From the NCBI GenBank assembly GCA_002400415.1, contig DGQP01000008.1, positions 77,267 to 141,266 of the forward strand: a stretch of 64,000 nucleotides of DNA, in the 5' to 3' direction. Numbering within the stretch: the stretch's first letter is position 1; each line of letters starts with the position of its first letter. This document shows, piece after piece, positions 9,135 through 17,302 of this stretch. Source of the DNA: Chitinophagaceae bacterium UBA4411 (GTDB lineage: Bacteria > Bacteroidota > Bacteroidia > Chitinophagales > Chitinophagaceae). Made by a program: the position numbers and the translations under genes. The notes under the pieces were generated by a model. It saw only the letters and a program-made list of their open reading frames with translations. It was not told where the DNA came from and did no database searches.

Positions 9135-9989
9135 ATGAACGAACCTGTTATAAAAAAATACCCGACAGAAATATTTTGTCATGCTTTTACTGATACATCT
9201 AACAAAGCAAAGAAAGCATTAGAACAACAATATTGTTCCTTCATTAAAGGTACTTGTGTAAAACCCAGGAAAAGCGAACCGCATATAAAAGTCGGGGTTT
9301 GCAGCCTTGGGTATCGTGGCAGTTTTACAAAAGATTTCTTGCCAGTTATTATTTGCCCGCATCGTTTCAGAGAAGATATTGTTTTTGAAAGCATACGAAA
9401 GAAATATTTATCTCATTGGACCAACATTCATTGGGTAAGCGAAGTGACCATCGGAGTTGGTGGCAACGTTGACTATGTTGCTGTAAATCTTGACCAAAAA
9501 GGAGAAATTCAAGACTTCCTATGTGTTGAATTTCAAGCTGGGGGTACAACTGGTTCGCCCTGGCAGGCAGTTTTAGACCTGAAGGAACATGGTAAGTTTT
9601 TAAGTGACTCATACAATTATGGTATTAATTGGGCTAATGAGTTTATGAAAACCATGATGCAACAGGTTTACAAAAAAGGTAAAATCATAGAAGTTTGGGA
9701 GCATAAAATAATTTTTGTCGTTCAGGACATAGCTATAGAATACCTCAAGAAATATGTTGACACTTCTCTATTAAGACCAGCAAGAGACGAAGACCCTATT
9801 CATCTTTGCACCTATAAAATGGTTTGGCAGGACAAAAAATGGGTTCTTGATTTTGATGAAATCGTAAGTACTGATTTGGATGGCATAAATCGTATTCTTG
9901 GTGGCGCTGACCGTGAACACTACCCAACTGTCGAAGATTTTAAGAGGAATATTTTACGAAAAGGCAAAATCAACGGAATATTCCAATAG
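9135..9989 (+). CDS. NotI-family restriction endonuclease
   Basis: 284 residues from MNEPVIKKYP (an upstream in-frame Met at 9078 would add 19 unrelated residues). Four cysteines, C34, C41, C56 and C74, in FIKGTCVKP, KVGVCSL and VIICPHRF match the Cys4 iron site of NotI. The nuclease core reads VGGNVDYVAV then FLCVEFQAG: D113, E132 and Q134 fit the D..ExQ variant of the PD-(D/E)XK centre used by NotI. Expected to cut double-stranded DNA at a long GC-rich site, but specificity cannot be inferred. It is convergent with the methyltransferase gene and overlaps its 3' end by 20 bases. Gene is visibly more AT-rich than the flanking core genes. Confidence 0.85.
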   Translation: MNEPVIKKYPTEIFCHAFTDTSNKAKKALEQQYCSFIKGTCVKPRKSEPHIKVGVCSLGYRGSFTKDFLPVIICPHRFREDIVFESIRKKYLSHWTNIHWVSEVTIGVGGNVDYVAVNLDQKGEIQDFLCVEFQAGGTTGSPWQAVLDLKEHGKFLSDSYNYGINWANEFMKTMMQQVYKKGKIIEVWEHKIIFVVQDIAIEYLKKYVDTSLLRPARDEDPIHLCTYKMVWQDKKWVLDFDEIVSTDLDGINRILGGADREHYPTVEDFKRNILRKGKINGIFQ

Positions 9990-11040
9990 CATCTTCTATT
10001 CTATTCTCCGCAATAGTATTATACTTTGGGCTCAGGTCAATTCCAATTCCACGTCTGTTTAATTTAACAGCTATTGCGACTGTACTTCCTGTTCCGGAAA
10101 AAGGGTCTAAAACAATTCCCTTTTCCGGACATGTTGCTTTAATCGGATTTAGCAAAAGTTCTTCAGGAAAGACAGCATAATGGGCATCTTTTCTCCAAAC
10201 ATCTTCCGGGGCAATTCTCCATATATCAGAAGGCAGATGACCGTTTGCACCCATTTTTAAAATATAATATCCCCTTGTTTCAAGTTCTTTAGCCCTGCCA
10301 CTAACATTGGTTTTATCACTATGAAAAGTACGTTGTTCTCCACGAATGGTCATTCTGAAGTCGATGGCTCTGCCTTGAGTTAAATCTTCAAGTATCTCAT
10401 CCAAAGCTTTAAGTGCATTTGCTCTTTCTTCTTCTGTAAGGGCTGTGCTTTCAAGAATTTGTTTTCTATATTTTTTGCCGCTCACTCCTGTTGCAGACAC
10501 GATTTCTCCGTTATACATTTTCGGCTTTCTTATTGGCTGTATTCTTATTTCATCATGTGCATAGTAATATTTTTTGCTCTTGACAAAATGAAAGATATGT
10601 TCATAGACATCTCTCAACCTATCCTTTGCACTTTGCGTTCCTTTCATTTGATCCCAGATTACATCGTTACGCAAAATCCATCCTTTATCCATCATTGCAA
10701 GCGCAACCCGCCAGGGCATTCCCATTAGTTGCTTATCGTGATACTTGTCCCCTAAGTTTAGCCATAAAGAGCCGTCTTTTGTTAACACACGATAGACCTC
10801 ATCAAAAACTTCAACGAGTTTCCTTACATAATCAGACGGATTTTTTTCATCGCCAATTACTTCTGATTGCTCTCCGTCTTCATCAGCAACATCATACTCC
10901 CGAAGAAGCCAATAAGGTGGAGAAGTGATAACACAATTAATAGAATTGCTTGGGATTTTTTTAAGCATTTCAAGGCTGTTTCCCGTAAGCAGGCAATAAG
11001 GGGAGTCACCCTTTATAACATCAATAATTTTATTTTCCAT
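9970..11040 (-). CDS. DNA methyltransferase (N4-cytosine/N6-adenine type) of the NotI-like system
   Basis: 356 residues. Motif IV CVITSPPYWLLREYD sits near residue 37-50 and the AdoMet-binding motif I DPFSGTGSTVAIA near residue 312, so the order IV then I marks a beta-class amino-methyltransferase; SPPY is frequent in N4-cytosine enzymes. The block DIWRIAPEDVWRKDAHYAVFP before motif I is typical for this class. It should protect the sites cut by the convergent nuclease. Its start overlaps the 3' end of the small RHH gene by 11 bases, so the two are translated from one message. Confidence 0.92.
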   Translation of the reverse strand: MENKIIDVIKGDSPYCLLTGNSLEMLKKIPSNSINCVITSPPYWLLREYDVADEDGEQSEVIGDEKNPSDYVRKLVEVFDEVYRVLTKDGSLWLNLGDKYHDKQLMGMPWRVALAMMDKGWILRNDVIWDQMKGTQSAKDRLRDVYEHIFHFVKSKKYYYAHDEIRIQPIRKPKMYNGEIVSATGVSGKKYRKQILESTALTEEERANALKALDEILEDLTQGRAIDFRMTIRGEQRTFHSDKTNVSGRAKELETRGYYILKMGANGHLPSDIWRIAPEDVWRKDAHYAVFPEELLLNPIKATCPEKGIVLDPFSGTGSTVAIAVKLNRRGIGIDLSPKYNTIAENRIEDAIGIFR

Positions 11041-11227
11041 CTTCTTTCTCTAATTCTAAATTGTTACGTTTCTTTATAGTGGAACTAATGAAGCTCTTTT
11101 CCGCAAGCCAGGAAATTACAATGCTTCTGACAACATCGGCATCGCTTTCTCCTAATTCACCTTTAAGTTTTTCAAGTAGTTCCCACTGTTTTTCAGTGAA
11201 AGATACCTGGACACGTTTTGTCGACAT
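11030..11227 (-). CDS. Ribbon-helix-helix protein, possible controller of the R-M system
   Basis: 65 residues. The N-terminal strand and two helices (STKRVQVSFTEKQWELLEKL, then GESDADVVRSIVISWL) fit the CopG/MetJ-type ribbon-helix-helix DNA-binding fold. It overlaps the methyltransferase start by 11 bases on the same strand. Immediately upstream, 11236-11270 carries two nested palindromes, as expected for an autoregulated operator. Inference: it tunes expression of the methyltransferase, as C proteins do in other R-M systems. A pure antitoxin role is an alternative, but no toxin partner is next to it. Confidence 0.72.
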   Translation of the reverse strand: MSTKRVQVSFTEKQWELLEKLKGELGESDADVVRSIVISWLAEKSFISSTIKKRNNLELEKEDGK

Positions 11228-11235
11228 AATTGACT

Positions 11236-11270
11236 ATTTGTGTTTTTAAACACTCAAATTTAACACAAAT
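11236..11270. promoter_or_regulatory. Nested palindromes, putative operator of the RHH gene
   Basis: Outer arms ATTTGTGTT (11236-11244) and AACACAAAT (11262-11270) are perfectly complementary. Inside, GTGTTTTTAAACAC (11240-11253) is itself a perfect palindrome with a 2-base centre. The element begins 8 bases before the RHH start codon, so it would cover the promoter of RHH-methyltransferase. The remainder of the gap to 11652 holds no convincing gene. Confidence 0.55.
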
Positions 11271-11652
11271 CAGACATAAATTAAATTTTTTCCGGCATAT
11301 AAGCTGACAAACATTTTCGGGTGACCACAGAACCAAATACAGAAGCAGATACTTCAAAATTCCCCGACACAACTAAAACCATTTCTCTCGACAAATCCGC
11401 CAGTAAATTACATTGGATTTGGTGTTATTGGGGCATACCCTTGTAACTTCAATTTCAGCAACATAGTATCTTTTGTTCCGGCTAACGAATATCTCTCTGG
11501 CTCTTTATTGCTAATTTCATCACCAGTAATTCGATTGGGCAGCAGCTCTGGCGGACGTTTTTAGAATCCTCCAACAACGCCAAGCCCCATACGGAGCATC
11601 CCTTATAAGAGCAACAACAAACCTCATTCCCACCAACAAAAAACAACGTTAT

Positions 11653-12222
11653 ATGAGAAAAATAATTTCATTTATGCACATTTCACTTGACGGTTTTGTG
11701 GCAGGGCCCAATGGGGAAATGGACTGGATAAAAGTGAATGAAGAAATTTTTGAGCATGTCGGCAAACGGATAAGCAAAGGCGATACTGCATTATATGGAC
11801 GGGTAACCTACCAGATGATGGAAAGTTACTGGCCCACGGCAGCAGATAAGCCGGCAGCGACCCGGCATGATATTGAACATGCAAAGTGGTATAGTAAGGT
11901 CCGTAAAGTTGTTCTGTCAAAAACAATGAAAGACGCAGGCCTGGCTAACATAAAAATTATCAGCAACAACCTGGCGGAAAGCATTAACGAAATAAAACAA
12001 CCGGCAGGTGAAGACATCCTGCTTTTTGGCAGCCCGGCAGCAACACATTCACTTATTCAGCTGAACCTGATTGACGGCTACTGGCTGTTTGTTAACCCGG
12101 TTATTCTCGGACGGGGCATTCCGTTGTTTACAAACATCAAAGACAAAATAAAACTGAGCTTGCTGACCACCCGCCAATTTACCTGCGGGGTAACAGAGCT
12201 GAATTATTCAGTAGACCGGTAA
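11653..12222 (+). CDS. Dihydrofolate reductase-fold family protein (RibD C-terminal type)
   Basis: 189 residues. Starts with MRKIISFMHISLDGFVAGP, the typical opening of the YyaP/RibD-C branch of the DHFR fold, followed by GDTALYGRVTYQMMESYW and KVVLSKTM; the end GEDILLFGSPAATHSLIQLNLID matches the nucleotide-binding helix. NADPH-dependent reductase activity is plausible, substrate unknown. The start codon follows CAACGTTATATG, and a degenerate attC-like site (12219-12287) follows the stop, so the gene may be an old cassette. Confidence 0.85.
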   Translation: MRKIISFMHISLDGFVAGPNGEMDWIKVNEEIFEHVGKRISKGDTALYGRVTYQMMESYWPTAADKPAATRHDIEHAKWYSKVRKVVLSKTMKDAGLANIKIISNNLAESINEIKQPAGEDILLFGSPAATHSLIQLNLIDGYWLFVNPVILGRGIPLFTNIKDKIKLSLLTTRQFTCGVTELNYSVDR

Positions 12223-12287
12223 TAATAGCAATCCGGGCTGATGAATCGCAGAATACCAGACTCAGAAATTCCCGGACGTTGTCTACC
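12219..12287. repeat. Degenerate attC-like site (possible)
   Basis: Contains CCGGGCTGATGAATC and, inverted, GACTCAGAAATTCCCGG, followed by ACGTTGTC. The GGGCTGA and ATTCCC boxes and the final CGTTGT match the sites in the 23.5-27 kb cassette array (for example GGGCTGAC...GATTCCC...CGTTGTAC at 26934-27014). The outer arms pair poorly. Confidence 0.4.
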
Positions 12288-12864
12288 TGTAGAAGCATCC
12301 TAAAAATTACAAGCATGCTTCACCTTACAGTATTATTACAGGTTTTCTTGCTTTATGACACTGACTCATTACATTTTATATCAAATACTAATTGAAAATC
12401 ACCAATAGTGGGTTTATCTACAAAATAAGTAACAGGACTGATTCTACTATATTATTGGCAAGAGCTACAGTATATCCGCGATATTACACAGCAGACTCTC
12501 TTTTTGGCAGTGATTTTTTTCTTGAAAAAGGTGCATCTATAAAAATAATAAGATTGTCCAATTTTATTTTTAGAATAAAAATTTTTAAATGACACTTTAA
12601 AAATTAGTTCATACCGGTTTGACAGAGATGTAATGCCTGTTTTGATATGTAAAAGTGATATAAATACACCCAGTGAAAAAAACGTAAGATATCAAAGCAG
12701 CATTAACGTTGAAACGGTCCTGCAGAACAAACCCTGGCCTGCATGGGGTTTACGGGCTGACATTTTTCTGGTATCACTCCCGCGTCAACTCAAAAAAAGG
12801 GGTAACTTTAATACAAACAGTAGTAACCATCAAAGAGATCAAAAATCCTTAAAATTCAAAATTA
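12288..12864. other. AT-rich stretch without a convincing gene
   Basis: A 66-codon frame at 12392-12592 (MKITNSGFIYKISNR...) is open but has no homology I recognise and no obvious signals; a longer frame at 12633-12902 overlaps the next gene and looks spurious. May hold a decayed cassette. Confidence 0.35.
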
Positions 12865-13407
12865 ATGGAAAGGCGGATCAGGTTTGTTGTTTCAGACAAT
12901 AGCCAAATGACAACAAGGATCATTAACTATTTTGAACAGTTTAACTTAAAATTGATAGAACATACAGAAAGTTGTTTAAAATTTGGGCATCGTTCTACTA
13001 TCTTCGATGCCTGGAAAACTAACCCTCTGACATGGGGATCAAAAGTATCTGTATCAATTTCTGAAAATACTATTCTCGCTGACTTCTACATTGACACGGA
13101 TGCCCAAATGAATACAAAAGAAGAAGAAACTGTTTGGCTGTCGTTTATAGAAAGCTTTCAAAACTATCTGACAAACGGAGCTACGCCTGATTCAAAACTT
13201 AGTTCAGCAATAATTAACAATAAAAAAAGCAGAATAAGTTACATTGGCTGGGCAGGTTTAGGTGCGTTAACAGGCGGACTTGCAAGTTTTACTTATAATA
13301 AGCTAATTGATACCAATTCAACATTCAGCATATTTCTTATTCCAGTGTTAGCAACAGCATTCTTAACGTGGAGGATCAGGTATGCTAAGGCCAAAACACT
13401 CCTGTAA
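12865..13407 (+). CDS. Hypothetical membrane protein
   Basis: 180 residues; not recognised. The first about 125 residues look soluble and mixed alpha/beta (RIRFVVSDNSQMTTRIINYF, KVSVSISENTILADFYID). Two hydrophobic segments follow at about 129-145 (YIGWAGLGALTGGLASF) and 153-172. This layout suggests a cytoplasmic domain anchored by a C-terminal helical hairpin. The stop codon falls in CTGTAATATGGG. The gene is AT-rich and sits among other accessory genes. Confidence 0.6.
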   Translation: MERRIRFVVSDNSQMTTRIINYFEQFNLKLIEHTESCLKFGHRSTIFDAWKTNPLTWGSKVSVSISENTILADFYIDTDAQMNTKEEETVWLSFIESFQNYLTNGATPDSKLSSAIINNKKSRISYIGWAGLGALTGGLASFTYNKLIDTNSTFSIFLIPVLATAFLTWRIRYAKAKTLL

Positions 13408-13606
13408 TATGGGTTTACCACTTTGCCGGCAGGCAAAATGATTTTCAATTTTTTCATTATCAGCAGTTCAGGCAGACATTGTTATTCCGGCTTTAGTTCT
13501 TATCTTCATCATCGTTAATTTACCAAGGCATCCGTACCAGGTAATAACAGCGGCAAACTGCGCCCGTTAACAGTAACATTTATATTAATTCTGATAGCAA
13601 TTAAAA

Positions 13607-14335
13607 GTGAACCCTGGAGGCAGATTAATCCGGCTACTAATAATCACAGTGGCAATAACTATCCCTTTTTCAGCAAAAACTCAATCGCACATCAAGATAT
13701 ACGGTCAAAAAATCAATCACCTCGATAAACAAAAAAGAAAGCAAGGGGATTGGGTGTTTTTCGATAAATATGGTTTTATTCAAATGAGTTGTGTTTTTCA
13801 AAATGACACTTGCATCAGCCCCAAGATTTTTTACGAAAATAGTGACACTGCCTTTGTTAGGTTCCCCCTAAAGGATTCCATCGAAGTCTTTATTTTATTT
13901 CAGGATAATATAAAGTATACAGGGAGCTTCATTCATACTTCAGATACAACAATTGCCAAAGTAGAATCAGATACCACACTTAATGACAATCTGATTCTTA
14001 AAATAAAAAAATACGAGGAACTAATCATTGAGCCGAATTACTATTTTACACAAAAAAAATTGATTGATTACATCAGTGCAAGTTTTTCAAGTTCAAATAT
14101 CATTTTTAATAAACCACTAAATGTACTCTTGTATATAAGCAGTTCGGGGAATGTTACAAAAGTTGAATTCCCCGGGGACAAGACTTATTTATCCAGCAGT
14201 GAAGAAAAGGAACTACAATGGATTTACTCAACAATGCCAAGGTGGCAACCGCTATTCTATAAAAATAAGACCATGGCAGTTAAAATTATGCTTTCGAATA
14301 ACTCAAGTTTATCTGTACTGTCATTTGACCATTAA
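13607..14335 (+). CDS. Hypothetical secreted protein with TonB-C-like tail
   Basis: 242 residues from a GTG start at 13607; no ATG serves, and the GTG gives a good signal peptide (RLIRLLIITVAITIPFSAKTQS). The middle is not recognised. Residues about 155-235 (FNKPLNVLLYISSSGNVTKV, STMPRWQPLFYKNKTMAVKI) resemble the energy-transducer TonB C-terminal fold as found in many Bacteroidota periplasmic proteins, where M.xW.PA.. and K..V are typical. It follows CCCGTTAACAG, a possible cassette boundary. Confidence 0.55.
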   Translation: MNPGGRLIRLLIITVAITIPFSAKTQSHIKIYGQKINHLDKQKRKQGDWVFFDKYGFIQMSCVFQNDTCISPKIFYENSDTAFVRFPLKDSIEVFILFQDNIKYTGSFIHTSDTTIAKVESDTTLNDNLILKIKKYEELIIEPNYYFTQKKLIDYISASFSSSNIIFNKPLNVLLYISSSGNVTKVEFPGDKTYLSSSEEKELQWIYSTMPRWQPLFYKNKTMAVKIMLSNNSSLSVLSFDH

Positions 14336-14517
14336 AAGACAAAAGCAACCCTGCTGCGAACATTGCATTGGTAATCTGGCGGCAATGAAATTGTTCCCGG
14401 TTCAGGCCCGGCCCGGTATTTACTTTTCAGTTTTCAACCGGCCATTGTGGTTCCGGGGTGTCTTCAATGACTATATCACAACAGCAATCCGGTAAAACAC
14501 CTTAAACTCGCGAAATT

Positions 14518-15273
14518 ATGAAAGGAATACATCATCTGAACTGTGTTAAAATCGTCTCACCGCTTACTGATAATGTTTGCGGACATTGTTTGCTGCTCAG
14601 CGAAAATGATAAACTTGTTTTAATAGACACAGGTATTGGTCTTTTAGATATACAAAACCCGAAAGAAAGAATAGGACAACAGCTTATCGATATCGTCGGC
14701 TATCGTTTTGATGAAGACCAGGCCGCAGTGCGGCAGATTGAAAAACTGGGACTGGACCCGGGAAAAGTGACCGATTGTGTTATATCCCATCTGGATAACG
14801 ATCATACAGGCGGGCTTGCAGATTTTCCGCAGGCAACTGTTCATATCGGAGCTGAAGAATTTGAGAATTTCAATGCAGGAAATCCCAGGTACCTGAAAAC
14901 CCCTCTTGCGCACAACCCTGCAATTAAGACCTATCAAAAATCAGATTCTGACTGGTTTGGATTTGAGGCAAGAAAAATCAGTGCGGGCATTTCTACCGGT
15001 ATTTTTCTTATTCCCCTTTTTGGACATACGCTGGGACATTGCGGGGTTGCACTAAAAGCAGGTGAGAAATGGATTTTTTACATTGCTGACGCCTATTATA
15101 TGAGAGTAGAGCTGAACGACAGTAACCACCCTGTAAACGATTTGGCGAGGATGAGAGCAGACGACAATGATTTACGAATAGCAACACTCGATAAAATAAG
15201 GAATCTTGTCAGCAGCCACCCTGAAATTGAAGTTTTTAGTTACCATGATGCCGGGGAATTCAAAATTGCCTGA
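14518..15273 (+). CDS. MBL-fold metallo-hydrolase
   Basis: 251 residues of the metallo-beta-lactamase fold. Metal ligands are visible in VISHLDNDHTGGL (HxxxDH-type), the later His in FGHTLGHCGVAL, the Asp in FYIADAYY and the final His in YHDAG. The fold is close to AHL-lactonase-type or lactone/phosphodiester hydrolases, but the substrate cannot be told. No signal peptide, so it is cytoplasmic. The preceding 14336-14517 stretch has no gene. Confidence 0.87.
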   Translation: MKGIHHLNCVKIVSPLTDNVCGHCLLLSENDKLVLIDTGIGLLDIQNPKERIGQQLIDIVGYRFDEDQAAVRQIEKLGLDPGKVTDCVISHLDNDHTGGLADFPQATVHIGAEEFENFNAGNPRYLKTPLAHNPAIKTYQKSDSDWFGFEARKISAGISTGIFLIPLFGHTLGHCGVALKAGEKWIFYIADAYYMRVELNDSNHPVNDLARMRADDNDLRIATLDKIRNLVSSHPEIEVFSYHDAGEFKIA

Positions 15274-15422
15274 ACTGCCTGCAAAACCGGTGTTCTTCTT
15301 CCTGCTGAATAATATAACGCTCCCTGGTTTTTATGCCAGCTCTAAACGTTCAGCTACCCTCCTCCCGGTATTCCCCCGTTCCGTTTCTTCCGCTATTTTA
15401 GTAACCATTAAAGCGACACGTC

Positions 15423-16193
15423 ATGAGTTTATGGACGCCCACCATCTGCACGGTTATTGTGACCATTATTTTTTTAGTATGGGAACGGGTGGTACCCGGC
15501 CGGGAGCTGCCCAACAGCAAGGGCTGGTATTTCCGGGTACTGCTGGTGAATGCCTTTCAGATCGGCATCACGTTTGGCACGAATAAACTCTGGTTCAACT
15601 GGCTCAGCAGTTCATCGCTATTCCGGCTATCCAACCTGCAACAACCCCTGCTGGAAGGTTTTATTGGCTGGCTCATCAGCACTTTCTTTTTTTACTGGTG
15701 GCATCGTATCCGGCATGCCAATGGTTTCTGGGTCATCTTTCACCAGGTGCATCATTCACCCTCGAGAATAGAGGCACTCACTTCTTTTTACAAACACCCG
15801 GTGGAGATACTGGCCGATTCATTTTTAATTGCACTACTTATGTACCCGGTACTGGGTTCATCACTGGAAGGAGCATTCTGGCTCAACTTCTTTGCCGCCA
15901 CCGGGGAATATTATTATCATTCCAATATCAGGTCACCCCGGTGGATGAAATATATCCTGCAAACACCGGAACTCCATTCCATTCATCACCAGCTGGGCGT
16001 TCATAAATACAACTATTCCGACCTGCCGCTGTGGGATAAACTTTTCGGCACCTATAAAGACACGAATGAATTTGCAGAACGTTGTGGTTTCCCGAAAGAG
16101 AACGAACGCAAACTCTGGAAGATGCTGCTGTTTAAAGATGTGTATTTCGACAAAGAGCCGGCAGATACTAAAAAAGAACATCGCACAGAGTAA
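15423..16193 (+). CDS. Sterol desaturase / fatty acid hydroxylase family membrane protein
   Basis: 256 residues. An integral membrane di-iron enzyme with the three histidine boxes: HRIRH (HxxxH), HQVHH (HxxHH) and HSIHH (HxxHH) and hydrophobic segments before and between them. Expected to hydroxylate or desaturate a lipid. The last residues (EHRTE) and the stop codon are encoded by the left arm of a dispersed palindrome (16179-16244), so the C-terminus was reshaped by that element. Confidence 0.9.
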   Translation: MSLWTPTICTVIVTIIFLVWERVVPGRELPNSKGWYFRVLLVNAFQIGITFGTNKLWFNWLSSSSLFRLSNLQQPLLEGFIGWLISTFFFYWWHRIRHANGFWVIFHQVHHSPSRIEALTSFYKHPVEILADSFLIALLMYPVLGSSLEGAFWLNFFAATGEYYYHSNIRSPRWMKYILQTPELHSIHHQLGVHKYNYSDLPLWDKLFGTYKDTNEFAERCGFPKENERKLWKMLLFKDVYFDKEPADTKKEHRTE

Positions 16194-16244
16194 GGGAGCT
16201 AAAGGAGAAAATATTTTCCCCTCTCTTTATTTCTCTGTGCGATG
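16179..16244. repeat. Intergenic palindromic element, copy 2
   Basis: Perfect 12-bp arms CATCGCACAGAG (16179-16190) and CTCTGTGCGATG (16233-16244) with further partial pairing inside. Homologous to 3151-3219. It overlaps the last codons of the hydroxylase gene and ends just before the stop of the convergent cytochrome gene, so it can serve as a terminator for both. Confidence 0.75.
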
Positions 16245-16249
16245 TCTCT

Positions 16250-17221
16250 CTACTGCGGATATTTCTCCACTTTATTACTCACCGGTTTCACCGTCCGCAG
16301 GTAAGCATAAATTGCTTTCAGGTCGCTGTCTGTCATTCCTGCATAAGAGACCAGCGGCATCACATTGTTCTTATTGCCCGGGTTATAATTATGGGCTTTA
16401 TCTTCGCGGTACATGGTAAATTTTTTCAAAAACATTTCTTCGGTCCAGGCGCCGATACCGGTGGAATCGGGTGTGATATTCGCTGATGTCACTTTTGTTT
16501 CTCCGATATGAAAGATATTGCCACCACCGAATGCTTTACTCATATCCGGTTGTCCTTTCACAAAAGCAGTATGACAGGTGCCGCAATCTGCCATCGTGGT
16601 GATATATTCACCATATTTTACCAGGTCTGTTTCCGCCGGGCGGGTATTGCCATCTGTTGATGGTTGTAAGAATGGGGCCGGGTAAGCCATACTGACCGGT
16701 ATCATCAGCCGGCGATCAGGTACTTTGTTTTTGATGGGCTTCAGTGTTTTGAGATAGGCAATAATACTCAGCAGGTCATCTTTGGCCATCCGGTTGAAAT
16801 TCGCATAAGGCATCAGTGGAAAAAGCGTATCGCCATTCTTACTGATTCCCTGTGTGATGGCTCTGATTATCTGCTCATCTGTCCAGCTGCCGATCCCTGT
16901 CTCCGCATCGGGTGTAATGTTCTTGCCATAGAGTGTTCCGGGAATGGCATCGAGAATGTTGTGATCAAACACATCGCCGCCCCCGCCTTCAGAACCGGGA
17001 GTATTGGGGCCGGCATATTGGGTGAAATCCCTTTTACTGTGACAGTGAATACAGGCCGCCACATTATTGGCTAAGTAAGATCCCCGTTCAATGACTTTGG
17101 CAAGGGAATCCTTTGCTTTGTCTTCAGCAGTAACAGCTGGCGAATTGTTGTTGCAGGAAGCAAGGTAAGTGGCAGCTGCTGTTAGTAATAACAGGACTGC
17201 CACGATCAGTATTTTTTTCAT
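16250..17221 (-). CDS. Diheme cytochrome c lipoprotein
   Basis: 323 residues. The N-terminus is a lipoprotein signal (YLASC lipobox). Two c-type heme sites are present: CIHCH at residues 57-61 and CGTCH near 213-218, each with a candidate axial Met downstream (LFPLMPYANF, NNVMPLVSYAG). The two halves repeat the pattern ITPD...GIG.WT.E and IIAYLKTLKP / IYAYLRTVKP, typical for the cytochrome subunit of membrane alcohol/gluconate dehydrogenases. Periplasmic electron carrier; no dehydrogenase partner gene is adjacent. Confidence 0.92.
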   Translation of the reverse strand: MKKILIVAVLLLLTAAATYLASCNNNSPAVTAEDKAKDSLAKVIERGSYLANNVAACIHCHSKRDFTQYAGPNTPGSEGGGGDVFDHNILDAIPGTLYGKNITPDAETGIGSWTDEQIIRAITQGISKNGDTLFPLMPYANFNRMAKDDLLSIIAYLKTLKPIKNKVPDRRLMIPVSMAYPAPFLQPSTDGNTRPAETDLVKYGEYITTMADCGTCHTAFVKGQPDMSKAFGGGNIFHIGETKVTSANITPDSTGIGAWTEEMFLKKFTMYREDKAHNYNPGNKNNVMPLVSYAGMTDSDLKAIYAYLRTVKPVSNKVEKYPQ

Positions 17222-17302
17222 GTTCGTTGGCTCGTTTTGGTGGAGAAATCGTTGGTTGTCTTCTAAAAGTTATAAAATTTCTTAATACCAACTAATACTA
17301 TC

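Noticed and set aside
11440..11652. Possible attC-like site before the DHFR-fold gene (GGCTAACGAATATC ... CAACGTTATATG)
   Set aside because: Left and right parts are not complementary over any useful length.
12633..12902. 89-codon frame
   Set aside because: It overlaps the start of the 12865 gene in another frame and has no recognisable features.
13394..13585. Possible attC-like site between the two hypothetical genes
   Set aside because: Only a 7-bp arm pair (TTTGCCG/CGGCAAA) and weak outer cores are visible; kept as a remark, not as a feature.
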